This document shows, piece after piece, positions 11,195-21,770 of a stretch of 64,000 nucleotides of DNA. The DNA comes from Schistocerca nitens (lineage: Eukaryota; Arthropoda; Insecta; Orthoptera; Acrididae), in assembly GCF_023898315.1 (NCBI RefSeq), contig NC_064619.1, forward strand, positions 370,900,150 to 370,964,149. The letters are read 5' to 3'. The translations under genes and the position numbers were made by a program. The notes beneath the pieces are model-generated. The model searched no databases, was not told the DNA's origin, and worked only from the letters and a program-made list of their open reading frames with translations. Every line of letters starts with the position of its first letter. The first letter of the stretch is position 1.

Positions 11195-11559
11195 GAATGA
11201 TAAAACCCACCGTCACGTATAAAACGTAAAACTAAATTAGCCGATGAACCATTTTTAGCTAAAATTAATGGCAACGAGTCCGGTAACTGAAGAATCTGTC
11301 GCAGGGCAGCAAAAGAAGGACAGCTCACCAAGATATGGACCACTGTCAGTCGGGCGCCGCACCGACACTGAGGTGGGTCATCACGGCGCAGGAGGCAGCC
11401 GTGGGTCGCCCAAGCGTGCCCATTGCGGAGCCGACAGACAACCACAGAGTCCCCGCGAGAGGCCTGCGTGGAGGTCTTCCACACATTTGTAGTCTTCTTA
11501 ATGGGATGCAATTTGTTTTGCATACTGAGGTGATGCCATTCTGTCTCCCAAAGCCGCAA
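11195..11559 (-). pseudogene. LINE copy 1: ORF2 C-terminal zinc-knuckle segment
   Basis: The minus strand encodes NVWKTSTQASRGDSVVVCRL, then the knuckle CRCGARLTVVHILVSC (C-x-C-x7-H-x4-C), which is usual after RNase H in I-group LINEs. The upstream RNase H lies in another frame, with the shift near 11540. The end of this frame runs without a stop into the Tc1-like element at 11188. Confidence 0.7.
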
Positions 11560-12083
11560 AACATTGCGTGTAGTACTGAACGCAGGTCAGTTGCAGAGAA
11601 GCCAATCTCCGTAAGTGGTTTACACGTAGCCTGTTTGGCCAGCCTGTCGGCAATTTCGTTGTCTGGGACTCCGACGTGACCTGAGGTCCAGACAAACACC
11701 ACTGAACGACTGGACTGTTCCAGGGCAAAGATGGATGCCTGGATGGTCGCTACCAAAGGATGAAGAGGGTAGCACTGCTCGATAGCTTGTAGGCTGCTCA
11801 AGGAGTCAGTAAACAGAAGAAACAACTCCCCAGGGCACGAACGGATGTGCTCATGAGCACGAGATACAGCCACCAGCTTGCCAGTGAAAACACTGCAGCC
11901 ATTGGGCAAGTAATGCTGTTCAATATGTCCCCCATGGACACACATGAAGCCAACGTGATCATCAGCCATCGAGCCATCAGTGTAAACCACTTCATGGCCT
12001 CGGTACATGTCAAGAATCGAGAGGAAGTGGCAGATGAGAGCTGTGGGGTTAGCTGATTCCTTGGGGCCATGTGAAAAGTCCAT
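11560..12083 (-). pseudogene. LINE copy 1: RNase H domain
   Basis: The minus strand reads VVYTDGSMADDHVGF (first Asp of the RNase H site), an Glu-equivalent region around KLVAVSRAHEHI (Glu replaced), LLFTDSLSSLQAIE (second catalytic Asp), and VWTSGHVGVPDNEIADRLAK (His and last Asp). The order and spacing fit the RNase H domain that follows RT in I-type LINEs. It would remove RNA from the RNA-DNA hybrid during target-primed reverse transcription. The copy is not connected in frame to the RT or to the C-terminus. Confidence 0.75.
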
Positions 12084-12559
12084 GTGAAAGGTTCATGCGA
12101 AGCCGCAGCCTAGGTGTGCACCATGGACGTGTATTTGAATGGACCTCAAGTATAGGTGGTAAAGGCACAGACTCCAGTTCGGAAAGACGGGATCGGACAT
12201 GAACTGCGATTGGAAGCCCTGACCAGGGCCACCGATGCAGGAGATGAATCGCTGTTGGTGGGAAAAGGAGACGGTAATTGAGATGCACAGGAGAACTACG
12301 AACGTGTGCAATGTAACTGGCCAGCAGTTGTCCACCTGCAATGGAGGACTCCGGCCTCCACCAGGACACTGGTCACTGGACCCATCCTTAAAGCTCCTGT
12401 CGAAGGCAAACGCCACAGTGGTGCACTGGGTCGAGTAAACATAATGCTAACGGCGCCTCTGAACCATAAACCAGACTCCCATAGTCGAGGCGGGATTGAA
12501 CAAGGGCTCAGTAGAGCTGCAGCAACGTAGAGCGATCTGCACCCGAATTGGTGTTGCTC

Positions 12560-13846
12560 AGGCAGCGGAGGGCATTGAGGTGCTGCCAGAACTTCCGCTT
12601 AAGCTGACGAAGGTGAGGAAGCAAAGTCAATCAGGCGTCGAAAACCAGTCCTAAGAATCGATATGTCTCCACTACAGTGATTGGATCGTCACTAAGGTAA
12701 AGTTCTAGTTCCGGATGAACGCCACGACGCCGACAGAAGTGCATAACACACGACTTTGCGGCCATAAACTGCAAACCGTCAACTAGATCCCATGACTGCG
12801 CCTGGTGGATGGCTCCCTGTAGGCGCCACTCAGCAACACCAGAACTAGTGGAGCAGTACGAAATGCAGAAGTCGTCTGCATACAGAGAAGGTGAGATGGA
12901 CGGCCCTACAGCTGCTGCTGAACCATTAATGACCACCAAAAATAGAGATACGCTAAATACAGAATCCTGCAGGACTCCATTCTCCTGGATATGGGGGGAA
13001 CTATGGGAGGCACCAACTTGGACAAGGAAAGTACGGAGCGACAGGAAGTTTTGGATAAAAGTCGGGAGCGGGACTCCGAGACCCTCCTCGTATAATGTGG
13101 CAAGGATATGACGTCGCCGGTCGTGTCATATGCTTTTCGTAAATCAAAAAGATTACAACCAGGTGTCGGCGTCTGGAAAAGGCTGTTCAGATGGCAGACT
13201 CGAGGGACACAAGATTATCAGTGGTAGAGCGACCCTGGGGGAAGCCGCCCCGACATGGAGCCAGTAGGCCACATTACTCCAGGACCCAACCCTACTGCCG
13301 ACACGCCATACATCCCAGCTGCTTACAAACAACGTTGGTAAGGCTGATGGGCTGATAGCTATCCACATCAAGTGGGTTTTTACCGGGTTTGAGCACCAGG
13401 ATGATGGTGCTCTCCCGCCATTGTGATGGAAAGACGCAATCACACCAGATCCGACTGGAGATCACAAGGAGATGTCGCTCGTAGTCATATGACATATGTT
13501 TAATCAATTGACTGTGGATCCGATCTGGCCCAGGAGCAGTGCCGGGGCAATGTGCAAGGGCACTGAGGAGCTCCCACTCTGTAAATGGGGCGTCATAGGA
13601 TTCATTATGACGTGTAGTAATTGAGAGGACTTTCCCTTCCAGCCGCTGTTTGAGAGGGTGAAAGGGTGGGTGGTAATTCTCTAACGCAGAGGCTCGAGAA
13701 CAGTGCTCAGCAAAGTACTCGGAAATCGCTATTGCGTCGGTAGATAACACGCCATTTACGCTGAAACCGGGAACACCTGTTGGGGTCTGGTACCCGAAAA
13801 CACGTTTGATCCTTATCCAGACTTGGCAAGGTGACATATGGCCCAC
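12560..13846 (-). pseudogene. LINE copy 1: reverse transcriptase domain
   Basis: Several frames together cover an RT. At 13292-13846: WELLSALAHCPGTAPGPDRI, then WRESTIILVLKPGKNPLDVD, SYQPISLTN (fingers motifs). At 12906-13200: QPGCNLFDL/SRFLSKTSC-type remnants. At 12631-12939: SLYADDFCISY with the catalytic YADD, then KSCVMHF and YRFLGLVFD. At least three frame changes separate them, so no active protein is made. The homologous stretch in copy 3 is at 36052-37500. Confidence 0.75.
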
Positions 13847-13849
13847 AAT

Positions 13850-14872
13850 GGTCGAGACGTATCTCTCCCAACACTCCTGCTTCCGTCGTTCGATAAGTTG
13901 GCGAAGGCGGGCATGGAGTCATTTAAAGGCTATGAGGTGCTCCAGGGAATGGTGCCACTTACTCCGCTGTAGGGATCTCCGACACTCCTTAGTTGCTTCA
14001 ACGACTTCCGGCGATCACCAAGGAACTGCCTTTCTCCGGGGGCACCCTAAAGAGCTACGTATCGCGTTTTCTGCAGCAGAAAGGTTTGTTGTAGTAATCT
14101 GCTCAACCATCACATCTATGTTTCTGTGTGGGGGAGATTCAGTGGTGACAGCAGAGGTGCGAGTTTCCCAGTCCGCCTTATTTAAAGCCCATCTGGGTAG
14201 ACGTCCATGGGCTAGACGCCGGGGATTGACAGGAAGATGGGGAAGTGGTCACTACCGCACAGGTCATAATGTGCTCTCCAGTGGGAGAAGTCCTGAGCTG
14301 CAAATTGATAAATCAACGGCCGAGTAACTACCATGAGCCACACTGAAATGTGTGGTAGCTCCAGTATTTAAGAGGCAGAGGTCAGACTGAGACAGTAAAG
14401 TTTCGACATCTCTGCCTTTGCCAGTAAGCAGGGTGCCACCCCACAAGGGGTTACGGGCGTTAAAATCTCCCAAAACTAGGAAAGGTTTAGGGAGTTGATC
14501 AATCAGTGCAGCTAATACATTCAGGGGTACTGCACCATCTGGAGGAAGATATACATTGCAGACGGTTATTTCCTGCATCGTCCTTAATCTGTCAGCCACA
14601 GCTTCAAGAGGGGTTTGATGGGGCACATGTTCACTACAGACTGAGTTTAGGACATATACTCCAACTGACACTCGATTATAGTCGCCATGGTTCCTGTAAT
14701 ATATCTTATAGCCGCAGAGGGCAGGGATCCGCATTGCCGGGAACCAGGTTTCCTGGAGGGCAATGCAGATAGCAGGTGTAAAGCTGAACAGTTGCCGTAA
14801 CCCAGCCAGGCGGTGGAAAAATCCGCCGCAATTCCACTTGAGGATGACGTCATCGTGACACTGGAAAGGCAT
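13850..14872 (-). pseudogene. LINE copy 1: AP-type endonuclease domain and linker
   Basis: The minus strand at 14264-14872 gives a long open stretch with ILKWNCGGFFHRLAGLRQL (N-terminal WN), CIALQETWFPA (catalytic Glu), VCNVYLPPDG, FLVLGDFNARNPLWGG (catalytic GDFNAH region, Arg in place of His) and AVDLSICSSGLLP (the SxIDL-like motif). This is the exonuclease/endonuclease/phosphatase fold that nicks target DNA for LINE integration. The motif normally ending in SDHFP is lost past 14264. The region 13850-14260 is the endonuclease-RT linker with stops. Confidence 0.8.
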
Positions 14873-15850
14873 GGAACATTCAATGAAGCAGTCTACGCCT
14901 CAGGGTCACCTACTGCCACCGACTTATTGTCTGAGTGGTCTATATCCATTGTGTCTGAGGGTCTGGCGAGATCTAGGTCCTCAGTGGACTCCGGAATTTC
15001 CACTTCATTCGCAGATGCAGCACTTGAAGGTAGCGGTGGTGTGGGTGCCACCGCAATTACATTGGTCTTGGGGATCTCTTTGGATTTCTCTCAATGCTCC
15101 TTGGGTTTCCGTGGCTGGGAGGACTTCACTGATTCAGTCTCTGGAACTGAGGACGAGCGTGAAGCCCTACGACCAGCTGTTTTTGGGCTCTTCAGCCACT
15201 GGCGGGTGTCATCTTTCCCACTAGCAGAAACCTGGGAAGGGAATGACCCAAGGGACCCCTTCCTAGGTAAAGGAGCTGAAGAAGACTTACGCTTCTCCAT
15301 CTGAGAAGTGAGGACTGACGTCCCTGACGGTTGGGGGGGGGGGGAGGGGGGTGTCGCTCCTGAAATAGGTTGTGCAGAAGCAACAGGGAGGGAAGTGTCC
15401 CCCACCATCAAGGAGGCAGGTGTAGTCTACCAGCTCTGCGAGGTGACTGGGGCTGACGTAGCTGATGGGGCTAGAACTGTTGTAGTGGCGGCGTAAGACG
15501 ATGTCATACTTACAGGATGTAAGTGTTCAAATTTCCTCTTAGCCTCAGTGTAGGTCAGTCCGTACAGGTTCTTGTACTCCATGAGTTTCCTTTCTGTCTG
15601 GAGAATCCTGCAGTCAGGCGAGCAAGACGAATGGTGCTCTCTGCAGTTGACCCTGGACCATTTTTAAGCTCTTATGGGGCGTGATGATTACAGCAACATC
15701 CCCCAGCTTGTCACAAGCGAGTAACGCGCATAACTGGGCAGAGGATGCTGTTTTGATCAGTACTGACCCAGATCTCCTTTTGGACAAGCCCTCCACCTCC
15801 CCAAACTTGTCCTCTAAATGCTCAACAATAACCTGAGGCTTCATTGTCAT
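14873..15850 (-). pseudogene. LINE copy 1: ORF1 (Gag-like) remains
   Basis: Minus strand: 15614-15850 starts MTMKPQVIVEHLEDKFGEVE and holds SVLIKTASSAQLCALL and VAVIITPHKSL, which match the RNA-binding part of I-type ORF1 (the same words occur in copy 2 at 32955-33191). A short piece NCREHHSSCSPDC near 15630-15660 is a single remaining zinc knuckle, so the stretch between these parts seems deleted. The distal part (14880-15410) is proline/serine/lysine-rich. The protein would coat LINE RNA. The frame is broken. Confidence 0.65.
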
Positions 15851-16641
15851 GAGAGATTCCCCATCAGCTCACAAACATACAAGGTACCGGGGTGAATAAG
15901 AGCCATGGTGTGGCCAGGGAGGGAACGATTTGAGGTCATACTTCTGTGCGTTGAATTGAGTCTGTGAACACTTAGAGACTGCTGGTGTTTGACCTCCAGC
16001 AAGAGGTGGTGTACTACGCTTCATGGCATGTCATCCACCCTGATGCCACCCACTCCAACCAGGGACCCTCACCACAGGTGCCACCCAGCTGCAGCAAAGG
16101 CCACCTGGCAGGATGGCCATTGCCGGGAGTCCTGATGCCCCAGGTAGACAGACATCTACTCCTCGGCATACATGGGGAGTTACTGGCGCAGGCATCAGCA
16201 GACCGATCCCTGTGTGGTCAGGGGCTATAGTCAACATGGTACATGGCAGCCCCACCACAACATACTGGCTACTGTGTTGGATATCAGGTGCAACCAAGCA
16301 AACAAGTCCATTATCTTCGTCAGTGTAGAAAACGATACTGCAAAGTTGATGGAAAAATACGCACCCAAGAGGGTGACCTCGCTCAACAGTTGGAGAATGA
16401 GCAGAAGTGCAGATCCACGTCGACGAAGGATGCGATACGTCTAAGCACATGATGTACACTATGCAACATGTAAGGCGCCCTTCCCCAATTAGCTCAATCT
16501 TCGGAAAAATTTGGAAGAATGGAGGTCAAACCCTATAGGGGTCCATCACATAAAGGCCGAAACGTATGAGACTCCTTTTAGTCGCCTCTTACGACAGGCA
16601 GTTATACCTCAGGCCTATTCTAACCCCAAGACTAACAGGTG
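15851..16641 (-). other. LINE copy 1: 5' UTR
   Basis: Non-coding sequence similar in order to 33420-33968 of LINE copy 2. Shared landmarks are a GGGGTCCATCAC/GGGGATCACAA block and a CGCCT(C/T)TTACGACAGGCA-type block about 80 bases from the outer end. I-type LINEs carry internal promoters here. None could be located with confidence. Confidence 0.5.
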
Positions 16642-16890
16642 GAGAAATTTGTCTAAAAGAAAGGATCGGTTGGTAAAACACATTCTGAGGCATCAAGCGA
16701 TCACCAATTTAGTACTGGAAGGAAGCATGGGGGGTAAAAATCGTAGTGGGAGACCAAGGGGTGAATACAGTAAGCAGAGTCAGACGGATGTAGGTTGCAG
16801 TAATTACTCGGAGACGAAGGAGGCTTGCACAGAATAGTGTATCATGGAAAGCAGCATCAAACCAGCCTTTCGACCGAAGACCACAACAAC
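16642..16890 (+). pseudogene. LINE 3' coding fragment (RTE/endonuclease-RT type)
   Basis: The plus strand reads RWRNLSKRKDRLVKHILRHQ, a stretch with EGSMGGKNRSGRPRGEY, and a tail ending before AFRPKTTTT. This is the common LINE wording RGxxLIGHILRHxxLxxxxxEGxxxGKxxRGRPRxxY from the RT C-terminus. It begins where LINE copy 1 ends. It is too short to class further. Confidence 0.6.
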
Positions 16891-17780
16891 ACGTACTGAG
16901 AGTATACAACAAACAATCCAAATGGAGGCAGTTTTGTAGAGTGGAGTGAAAAACTAAAACCTCCGTTTATTATTAAGAAGTTTCCTTCAGTTCTGTCGAT
17001 TAGAACAAGAGGTATAATCCTGTCTTAACATTTGTAACAAACTAACTTCAGGTCAACCTATGAACACGTCTACGAAAGTTGTCTCAGACTTCCGAAACAG
17101 CCCACACCAACCAACAGTTCTGGAAACAGCAAACCAAATTTCACTTACGATATCCTTTATCAGGGATACATTGAACGTTCAAAAAGCAACCTGCACAACC
17201 TTTAAATATGATTTTGATAGTGTTGTTTTATTCAAACCACACAGACACGAAAAGTACTGGTGATACGTGGATGATATCGAAAGCGTAGAAGGAAAACTTA
17301 TCTCTTGAGGCAAAAGGAAAGAATAACGAATGTGTGTCCAAGTACGAAGAGTTTATTACGAGCGATGATACTGAACCAGAAGATGGTACATGAGAATTTG
17401 TCACTGTGCTTCGTAAACGTAAGGGGATAGACGCAACTGAAAAACTTGATTCTAAACATTAACAGGAAAATCTGGAGCCTTCTTAAAAAGTTGGAATCAT
17501 GTACATCTAATCTACAGCAGGACTGCAAAGTAAGATGATGCCGTAGGTCCTGAGCACAGAGTCGCTGTAGCAAGTGCTCGTACAGATCGAACAGAACATT
17601 AAATGAACTTGTTTTTAAATTTGGAAGATAGTAGTTGTCATCAAACTCTCGAGACATGTTGTTGCAAACTCAGACTTATACTCAACCCAAGTAAGACATA
17701 GTGTGGATGGTTTCATCTCAGTAACCAGTAGGTCAACCAAAGCATTTATCTACATTGTTTATTTTATTGTAGATTTCCAG
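16891..17780. other. Unassigned sequence
   Basis: No gene or repeat recognised. Short open frames at 17060-17263 (plus) and 17298-17657 (minus) have no family signature. Confidence 0.5.
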
Positions 17781-17782
17781 GA

Positions 17783-18153
17783 TGAATGTTTCACTCTGCA
17801 GCAGTGATCTGAAACTTCCGGACAGACTAACATTGTGTGTCTGGACCGAGGATTAAAACGGGAACCTTTGCCTTTCGAGGGCTAATTCTCCACCACAATG
17901 AGCTAACCAGGGATGACACACAGCAGCTTCATTTATGGCCAGTACTTCACGGGTCTTGAGCCATGCTTGGGTAGCTCGGTCAGTAGAGCATTTACATGCA
18001 AAAGCCAAAGTTTCCGGGTTTAAGCCTCAGTTGTTCACATAGTATTAATCTGCCAGGAAGTTTCAAATCATCGCACACTCCGCTGCAGAGTGAATATTCA
18101 TTATAGAAGCCATCCCATTGACTGTGGCTAAGCCATTTCTTCGCAATGTACTA
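17783..18153. repeat. Foldback repeat with tRNA-like modules (left part)
   Basis: A stretch starting TGAATGTTTCACTCTGCAGC (17783) returns in inverted, imperfect form at 18045-18101 (CTGCCAGGAAGTTTC to CTGCAGAGTGAATATTCA). Between the arms lie a tRNA-like module on the minus strand (about 17840-17910) and another on the plus strand (17968-18035; GGGTAGCTCGGTCAGTAGAGC, B-box-like GGGTTTAAGCC). The repeat continues to 18153, where another transposon interrupts it, and resumes at 19090. Confidence 0.6.
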
Positions 18154-19089
18154 CACTGAGGAACCAAGGAAACTGGTACATCTCCTAATATCGTGTAGGG
18201 CCCCCGCGAGCACGCAGAAGTGACGCAACACGACGAGGCGTGAATTCGACTAATGTCTGAAGTACTGCTGGAGGGAATTGACACCATGAATCCTGCAGGG
18301 CTGTCCATCAGTCCGTAAGAGTAGGAGGGGGCGGAGATCTCTTCTGAACAGCACGTTCCAAGGCATCCCGAATATGCTCAATAACGTTCATGTCTGGAGA
18401 GTTTGGTGGCTAGCGGAAGTGTTTAAACTCAGGAGAGTGTTCCTGGGCCCACTCTGTAGATATTCTGGACGTGTGGGGTGTCGCATTGTATTCCTGGAAT
18501 TGACCAAGTCCGTCGGAATGCACTATGGACATGAACGGATGCAGGCGATCAGGCAGTTTGGTCGTGCAGTCATCAAGGATACACGAGTGGGCCTTTGGCT
18601 CCGAAAGCCCATATCGATGATGTTTCGTTGAATGGTTCGCACGCTGACACTTGTTGATGGCCCAGTATTGAAATGTGCAGCAATCTGCCGAACGGTTGCA
18701 CTTCCGTCACGTTGAACGATTTTCTTCAGCCGTCGTTGGTCCCGTTCTTGCAGGATATTTTTCTGGTCGCTGCGATGCCAGAGATCTTATGTTTTACCGG
18801 ATTCCTGATATTCACGGTACACTCGTGAAATTGCAGTAAGGGAAAATTCCCACTTCATTGCTACCTCGGAGATGCTGTATCCCATCGCTCGTGCGTCGAC
18901 TGTAACATCACGTTCAAACTCATTTAAATCTTTATAATCTGCCATTGTATCAGCAGTAACCGATCTAACTACTGCGCCAGACACTTGTCTTAGTAGGCGT
19001 TGCCGACCGCAGCGCGGTAGTCTGCCTGTTCACATATCTCTGTATTTTAATACACATGCGTCTATACCAATTTCTTTGGCGCTTCAGTG
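18154..19089 (-). mobile_element. Tc1-like internal-deletion derivative (936 bp)
   Basis: It is flanked by TA (18152-18153 and 19090-19091), with imperfect terminal inverted repeats: CACTGAGGAACCAAGGAAAC on the left and the complement of CACTGAAGCGCCAAAGAAAT on the right. On the minus strand an N-terminal HTH fragment, MADYKDLNEFERDVTVDARA with SISEVAMKWEFS, starts at 18945. The text between about 18520 and 18560 joins two distant parts of the element, so the catalytic core is deleted. It would need a transposase from elsewhere. It sits in the tRNA-module repeat. Confidence 0.75.
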
Positions 19090-19285
19090 TATATTCCAGC
19101 AGTCCTCGTTGCTCAAGGTAAGCTAGAGAAATTAAGTATGGAAGTAGGAAAGAGACACGCTGGCGGAAGTGGAGTTGTGAGCCTGGCCTGGAAAGCTCGT
19201 CGGTAGCGCAGTTGCCCACAAATAACAACTGTTCTGGGATCGAATTTCGGTCTAGCACACAGTTTTACTCTGCCAGGAAGCTTCA
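19090..19285 (+). repeat. Repeat with tRNA-like module (right part)
   Basis: Continuation of the repeat at 17783-18153 after the inserted element. A third tRNA-like module lies at about 19196-19252 (AGCTCGTCGGTAGCGC, B-box-like GGATCGAATTTC), followed by TCTGCCAGGAAGCTTCATTG, similar to 18050-18068. The tRNA folds look too damaged for functional tRNA. Confidence 0.55.
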
Positions 19286-19307
19286 TTGTACGATATGTTC
19301 TTATTGG

Positions 19308-19308
<1 letters not shown>

Positions 19309-19359
<51 letters not shown>

Positions 19360-19360
19360 A
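19309..19360. repeat. (TC)n(AC)n microsatellite
   Basis: About 13 TC units followed directly by about 13 CA units. Confidence 0.95.
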
Positions 19361-20719
19361 GTATATTTGTAATTAGTTTTTTTTGTGCGTTTCGAAACAC
19401 AGAAAATGAAAGTACTTCATTTCATATTTTACAACACAGCTTTGCTTCAAATACTATCGACTGAGCCGAGAGAAAAGCATCGACTGCGGGAAGAATCCGC
19501 CGGTAGTGCAGACATAGGGGCGACAGCGACATACAGTGAGTTGAAACGCCATTCGCTGGGTTTGAAGCCAATGCCACTGTGCTGAGGATAGCCCAGTAGC
19601 GCTGCAACGGAACTGGCACCGAGGTCAGTCGCAGCTAACCAATAGAAAAACTGAATCTCAATAACTTCCACAGCAGACGAACGCACACGGGGTGCAGCGT
19701 GCTTCGACTGCTGCGACAGCCCCCAGTCAACTGGTTAACGATGCCACCTTTGGGCAAAGTCCTACCCTGACATATTTGGCAGTTCCTATGGATGAAACTC
19801 TGACTTTCGAGTAACATCCTTTTAACACTTCACCTACGACGCAAGCAATGAACGTCTTGTAGAAATTGTGACGTACCACCTGGAGAAGAACAGCATACTT
19901 TCTGAGATGCCCAGCGTTAGGTCTTGTCCGCATAGTAATGGTGCACGCAGCACATCAACTACCGAGCAGCAGACATAAACGAAAACGTGACACCCAACTG
20001 AACTCCACAGTGTGAACCGTCACGGGCTGTATTCAGTTTACGCCTACATTTTGTCTGCCAACATATTGGTCCTTCCTACCTTAAAAGACACACAGCTGTG
20101 ATACAGCAGTTCCAGAAAAAAAAAACAGCGCATGAAAAAATTATGTACTTACAGTCACAAGTCAGAGGCTTAAGACCCAACGATCATCATTAAGAGCTGC
20201 AGGGGAGCACTGTCTGAAAACTTTTAATTTGCAATGTAGGTCGTAAGTGTGAGGGATTACAGAAACAGATTGTTCTGACGAACAGTTCTTACAAAGTAGT
20301 GACAAATTCAGCGCATAATGGATTGAATCTCTCAAAGCGAGTAAGCAAGATCGCTGTAAGCGACAGCCCTCACGCTGCGCGTGAAGAAGTGCAAATATGC
20401 TAGCAAACGAGACAAACCGCCATTAGTTGAAGTGACTGTGTAATTGTTAAGAAGAGTACAAACCATATCGCAAAGAAGTGCAAAATCACATCATATACAA
20501 GAGACATAGCTAAGTTCTTCGCGCTGACATCCGACGCAATCAACTGGATCAAGAAATTGAACGTTTCACAGTGATAAACATACAATTATTACTGCATCAT
20601 TTTTTACTTTATGTACGAGTAGGTGACGTCTATTTTTTTGTACCTTGACTTTCCACTACCACCACTGTAATGATAAGCTAATCAGAAAGTCACACCCTAA
20701 ATAGGCAATCGGATTAAAA
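19361..20719. other. Unassigned sequence
   Basis: No gene, repeat family or RNA recognised. The longest open frames are under 80 codons. Confidence 0.5.
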
Positions 20720-21420
20720 CCTGCCTCTCCCGTCAAGATGATGAAGACAGCTTAAGATTTGCAACAACTATTAACACCTCAAAAAACCAATCTGCAATTC
20801 CAAAAGTAAATGGCAGTGTTCGTGTTTCTCTACATATCCTGTCTTCAAATGCGACACCTTTTCCCAACGATGGGTGACTTTGAGAATATTTTGCTCTCAG
20901 AAGTCTGCATTTTGGTTGTTCAGAAAAGTTCCACCTCGAAAATAACGTCGTTGCCATTCTGGAAATGCCTGCAAGGCAATGGTTTCGTCATCAGAGGAAA
21001 GAGGCAGAACTCACTGGGGTCCATGTCAGGGTAATACAGGGAGGAGGGGGAGGGTGGAGGCAAAGTTTGGGAGCCCAACGCAAGCAGCATACAGACTCTG
21101 ACCGAGTCCTTTACATGAGCTGCAGCTTCTTGGAGGAAAACAACGGCCTTCGACAGGTTAGGTTCTCGAGACACTTCGTCTTGACCATCTGCCTTAACCT
21201 CTTCAGGACATACCAATAATGTGCTCCTGTGACGGTTTGTCCCTTACGAACGTAATCTGTTAGTACAACATCATGGCAGTCCCAAAAATACAATCAGCAT
21301 CATCTTGCCCCATGATGATTGGGTCTTGGCCTATTTCGGCGGTGGTCAATTCACAAGTTTCCACTGCTTGCTTTGCTTCTTTGTTTCGGGATTATTGTTA
21401 TACCCTCAGAACTCCCAACA
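20720..21420 (-). pseudogene. Mariner-like transposase relic (C-terminal two-thirds)
   Basis: The minus strand reads GYNNNPETKKQSKQW near 21370-21415 (usual mariner GYxPETKxQSxxW), MMLIVFLG and VLTDYVRKGQTVTGAHY near 21230-21310, LRQMVKTKCLENLT, FLQEAAAHV in place of FLQDNAxAH (second catalytic Asp lost), and PSEFCLFPLMTK in place of PSDFxLFPxLK (third Asp now Glu). Frameshifts occur between these. Both remaining catalytic residues are altered, so it is dead. Terminal repeats were not found. Confidence 0.6.
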
Positions 21421-21763
21421 GAGATTAGGCTGTTGAGAAAAGAACTTCTCTTGCGATACCCGATTTCTCTCAGAGAGACTGTCTATAAAACGTCGTTCTT
21501 CGTCTTTCCGACTTCGTTGACCATACTGGACGCCTCTGCGCCGCCCAACCACCGTGTCATATGACACTAGATTTTTGCCGCAGACTTCTACCAACTCAGC
21601 GTAGGTTGTTGCAATGGAGAAATCCATCAAAAGCAGAAAACGAATCAGCATAAGGTACACCATTTTATCAGTGCGTCAAGTCATTTTATTTTCGATTCTC
21701 CACCGACCTGCTACGGCACTGTGACGCTGGGATTTAGTGTCAACCAGGACTGGAGACACGTAC
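21406..21763 (-). CDS. Candidate exon for a short secreted peptide (weak)
   Basis: An ATG at 21663 in a good context (AAAATGG) opens 85 codons. Residues 1-22 (MVYLMLIRFLLLMDFSIATTYA) look like a signal peptide. The remainder has GRRR at about residues 40-43, which would be an amidation/cleavage site in a neuropeptide precursor, and a second basic cluster RSRK. One cysteine follows the signal and another lies near the end. About 100 bases upstream, at 21764-21770, the minus strand has TTTTTTCTTGCAG, a good splice acceptor. Against it: no family is recognised, the last codons abut a mariner relic in the same frame, and an 85-codon frame can arise by chance. Confidence 0.22.
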
Positions 21764-21770
21764 CTGCAAG

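Larger units (their letters stand above)
9388..16641 (-). mobile_element. I-like LINE copy 1, nearly full length, with a Tc1-like insertion
   Basis: Read right to left, the element has a 5' UTR (about 15850-16641), ORF1 with proline-rich and zinc-knuckle remnants, and ORF2 with endonuclease, RT, RNase H and a C-terminal CCHC-like knuckle. A 3' UTR ends in a C-rich run (G-rich on the plus strand) and TTTAAACCAACC. RNase H after the RT is a mark of the I group of LINEs. Without the 1422-bp Tc1-like insertion it is about 5.8 kb, the same as copy 2 at 28127-33968. The coding frames are broken in several places, so it is inactive. A possible 11-base duplication with one mismatch (9377-9387 and 16642-16652) sets the ends. 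Confidence 0.8.

Noticed and set aside
10723-11229. Plus-strand 168-codon open frame, and similar ones at 41395-41883 and 60284-60787
   Set aside because: Each is antisense to the 5' part of the Tc1-like transposase and repeats in all three copies, a by-product of GC-rich coding DNA.
14813-15304. 163-codon plus-strand open frame
   Set aside because: It lies antisense to LINE ORF1 and endonuclease, where the minus strand carries the recognisable motifs.
21406-21663. Insulin-like or neuroparsin precursor
   Set aside because: Only isolated cysteines are present and the B/A-chain or neuroparsin cysteine patterns are absent; kept only as an unnamed candidate exon.
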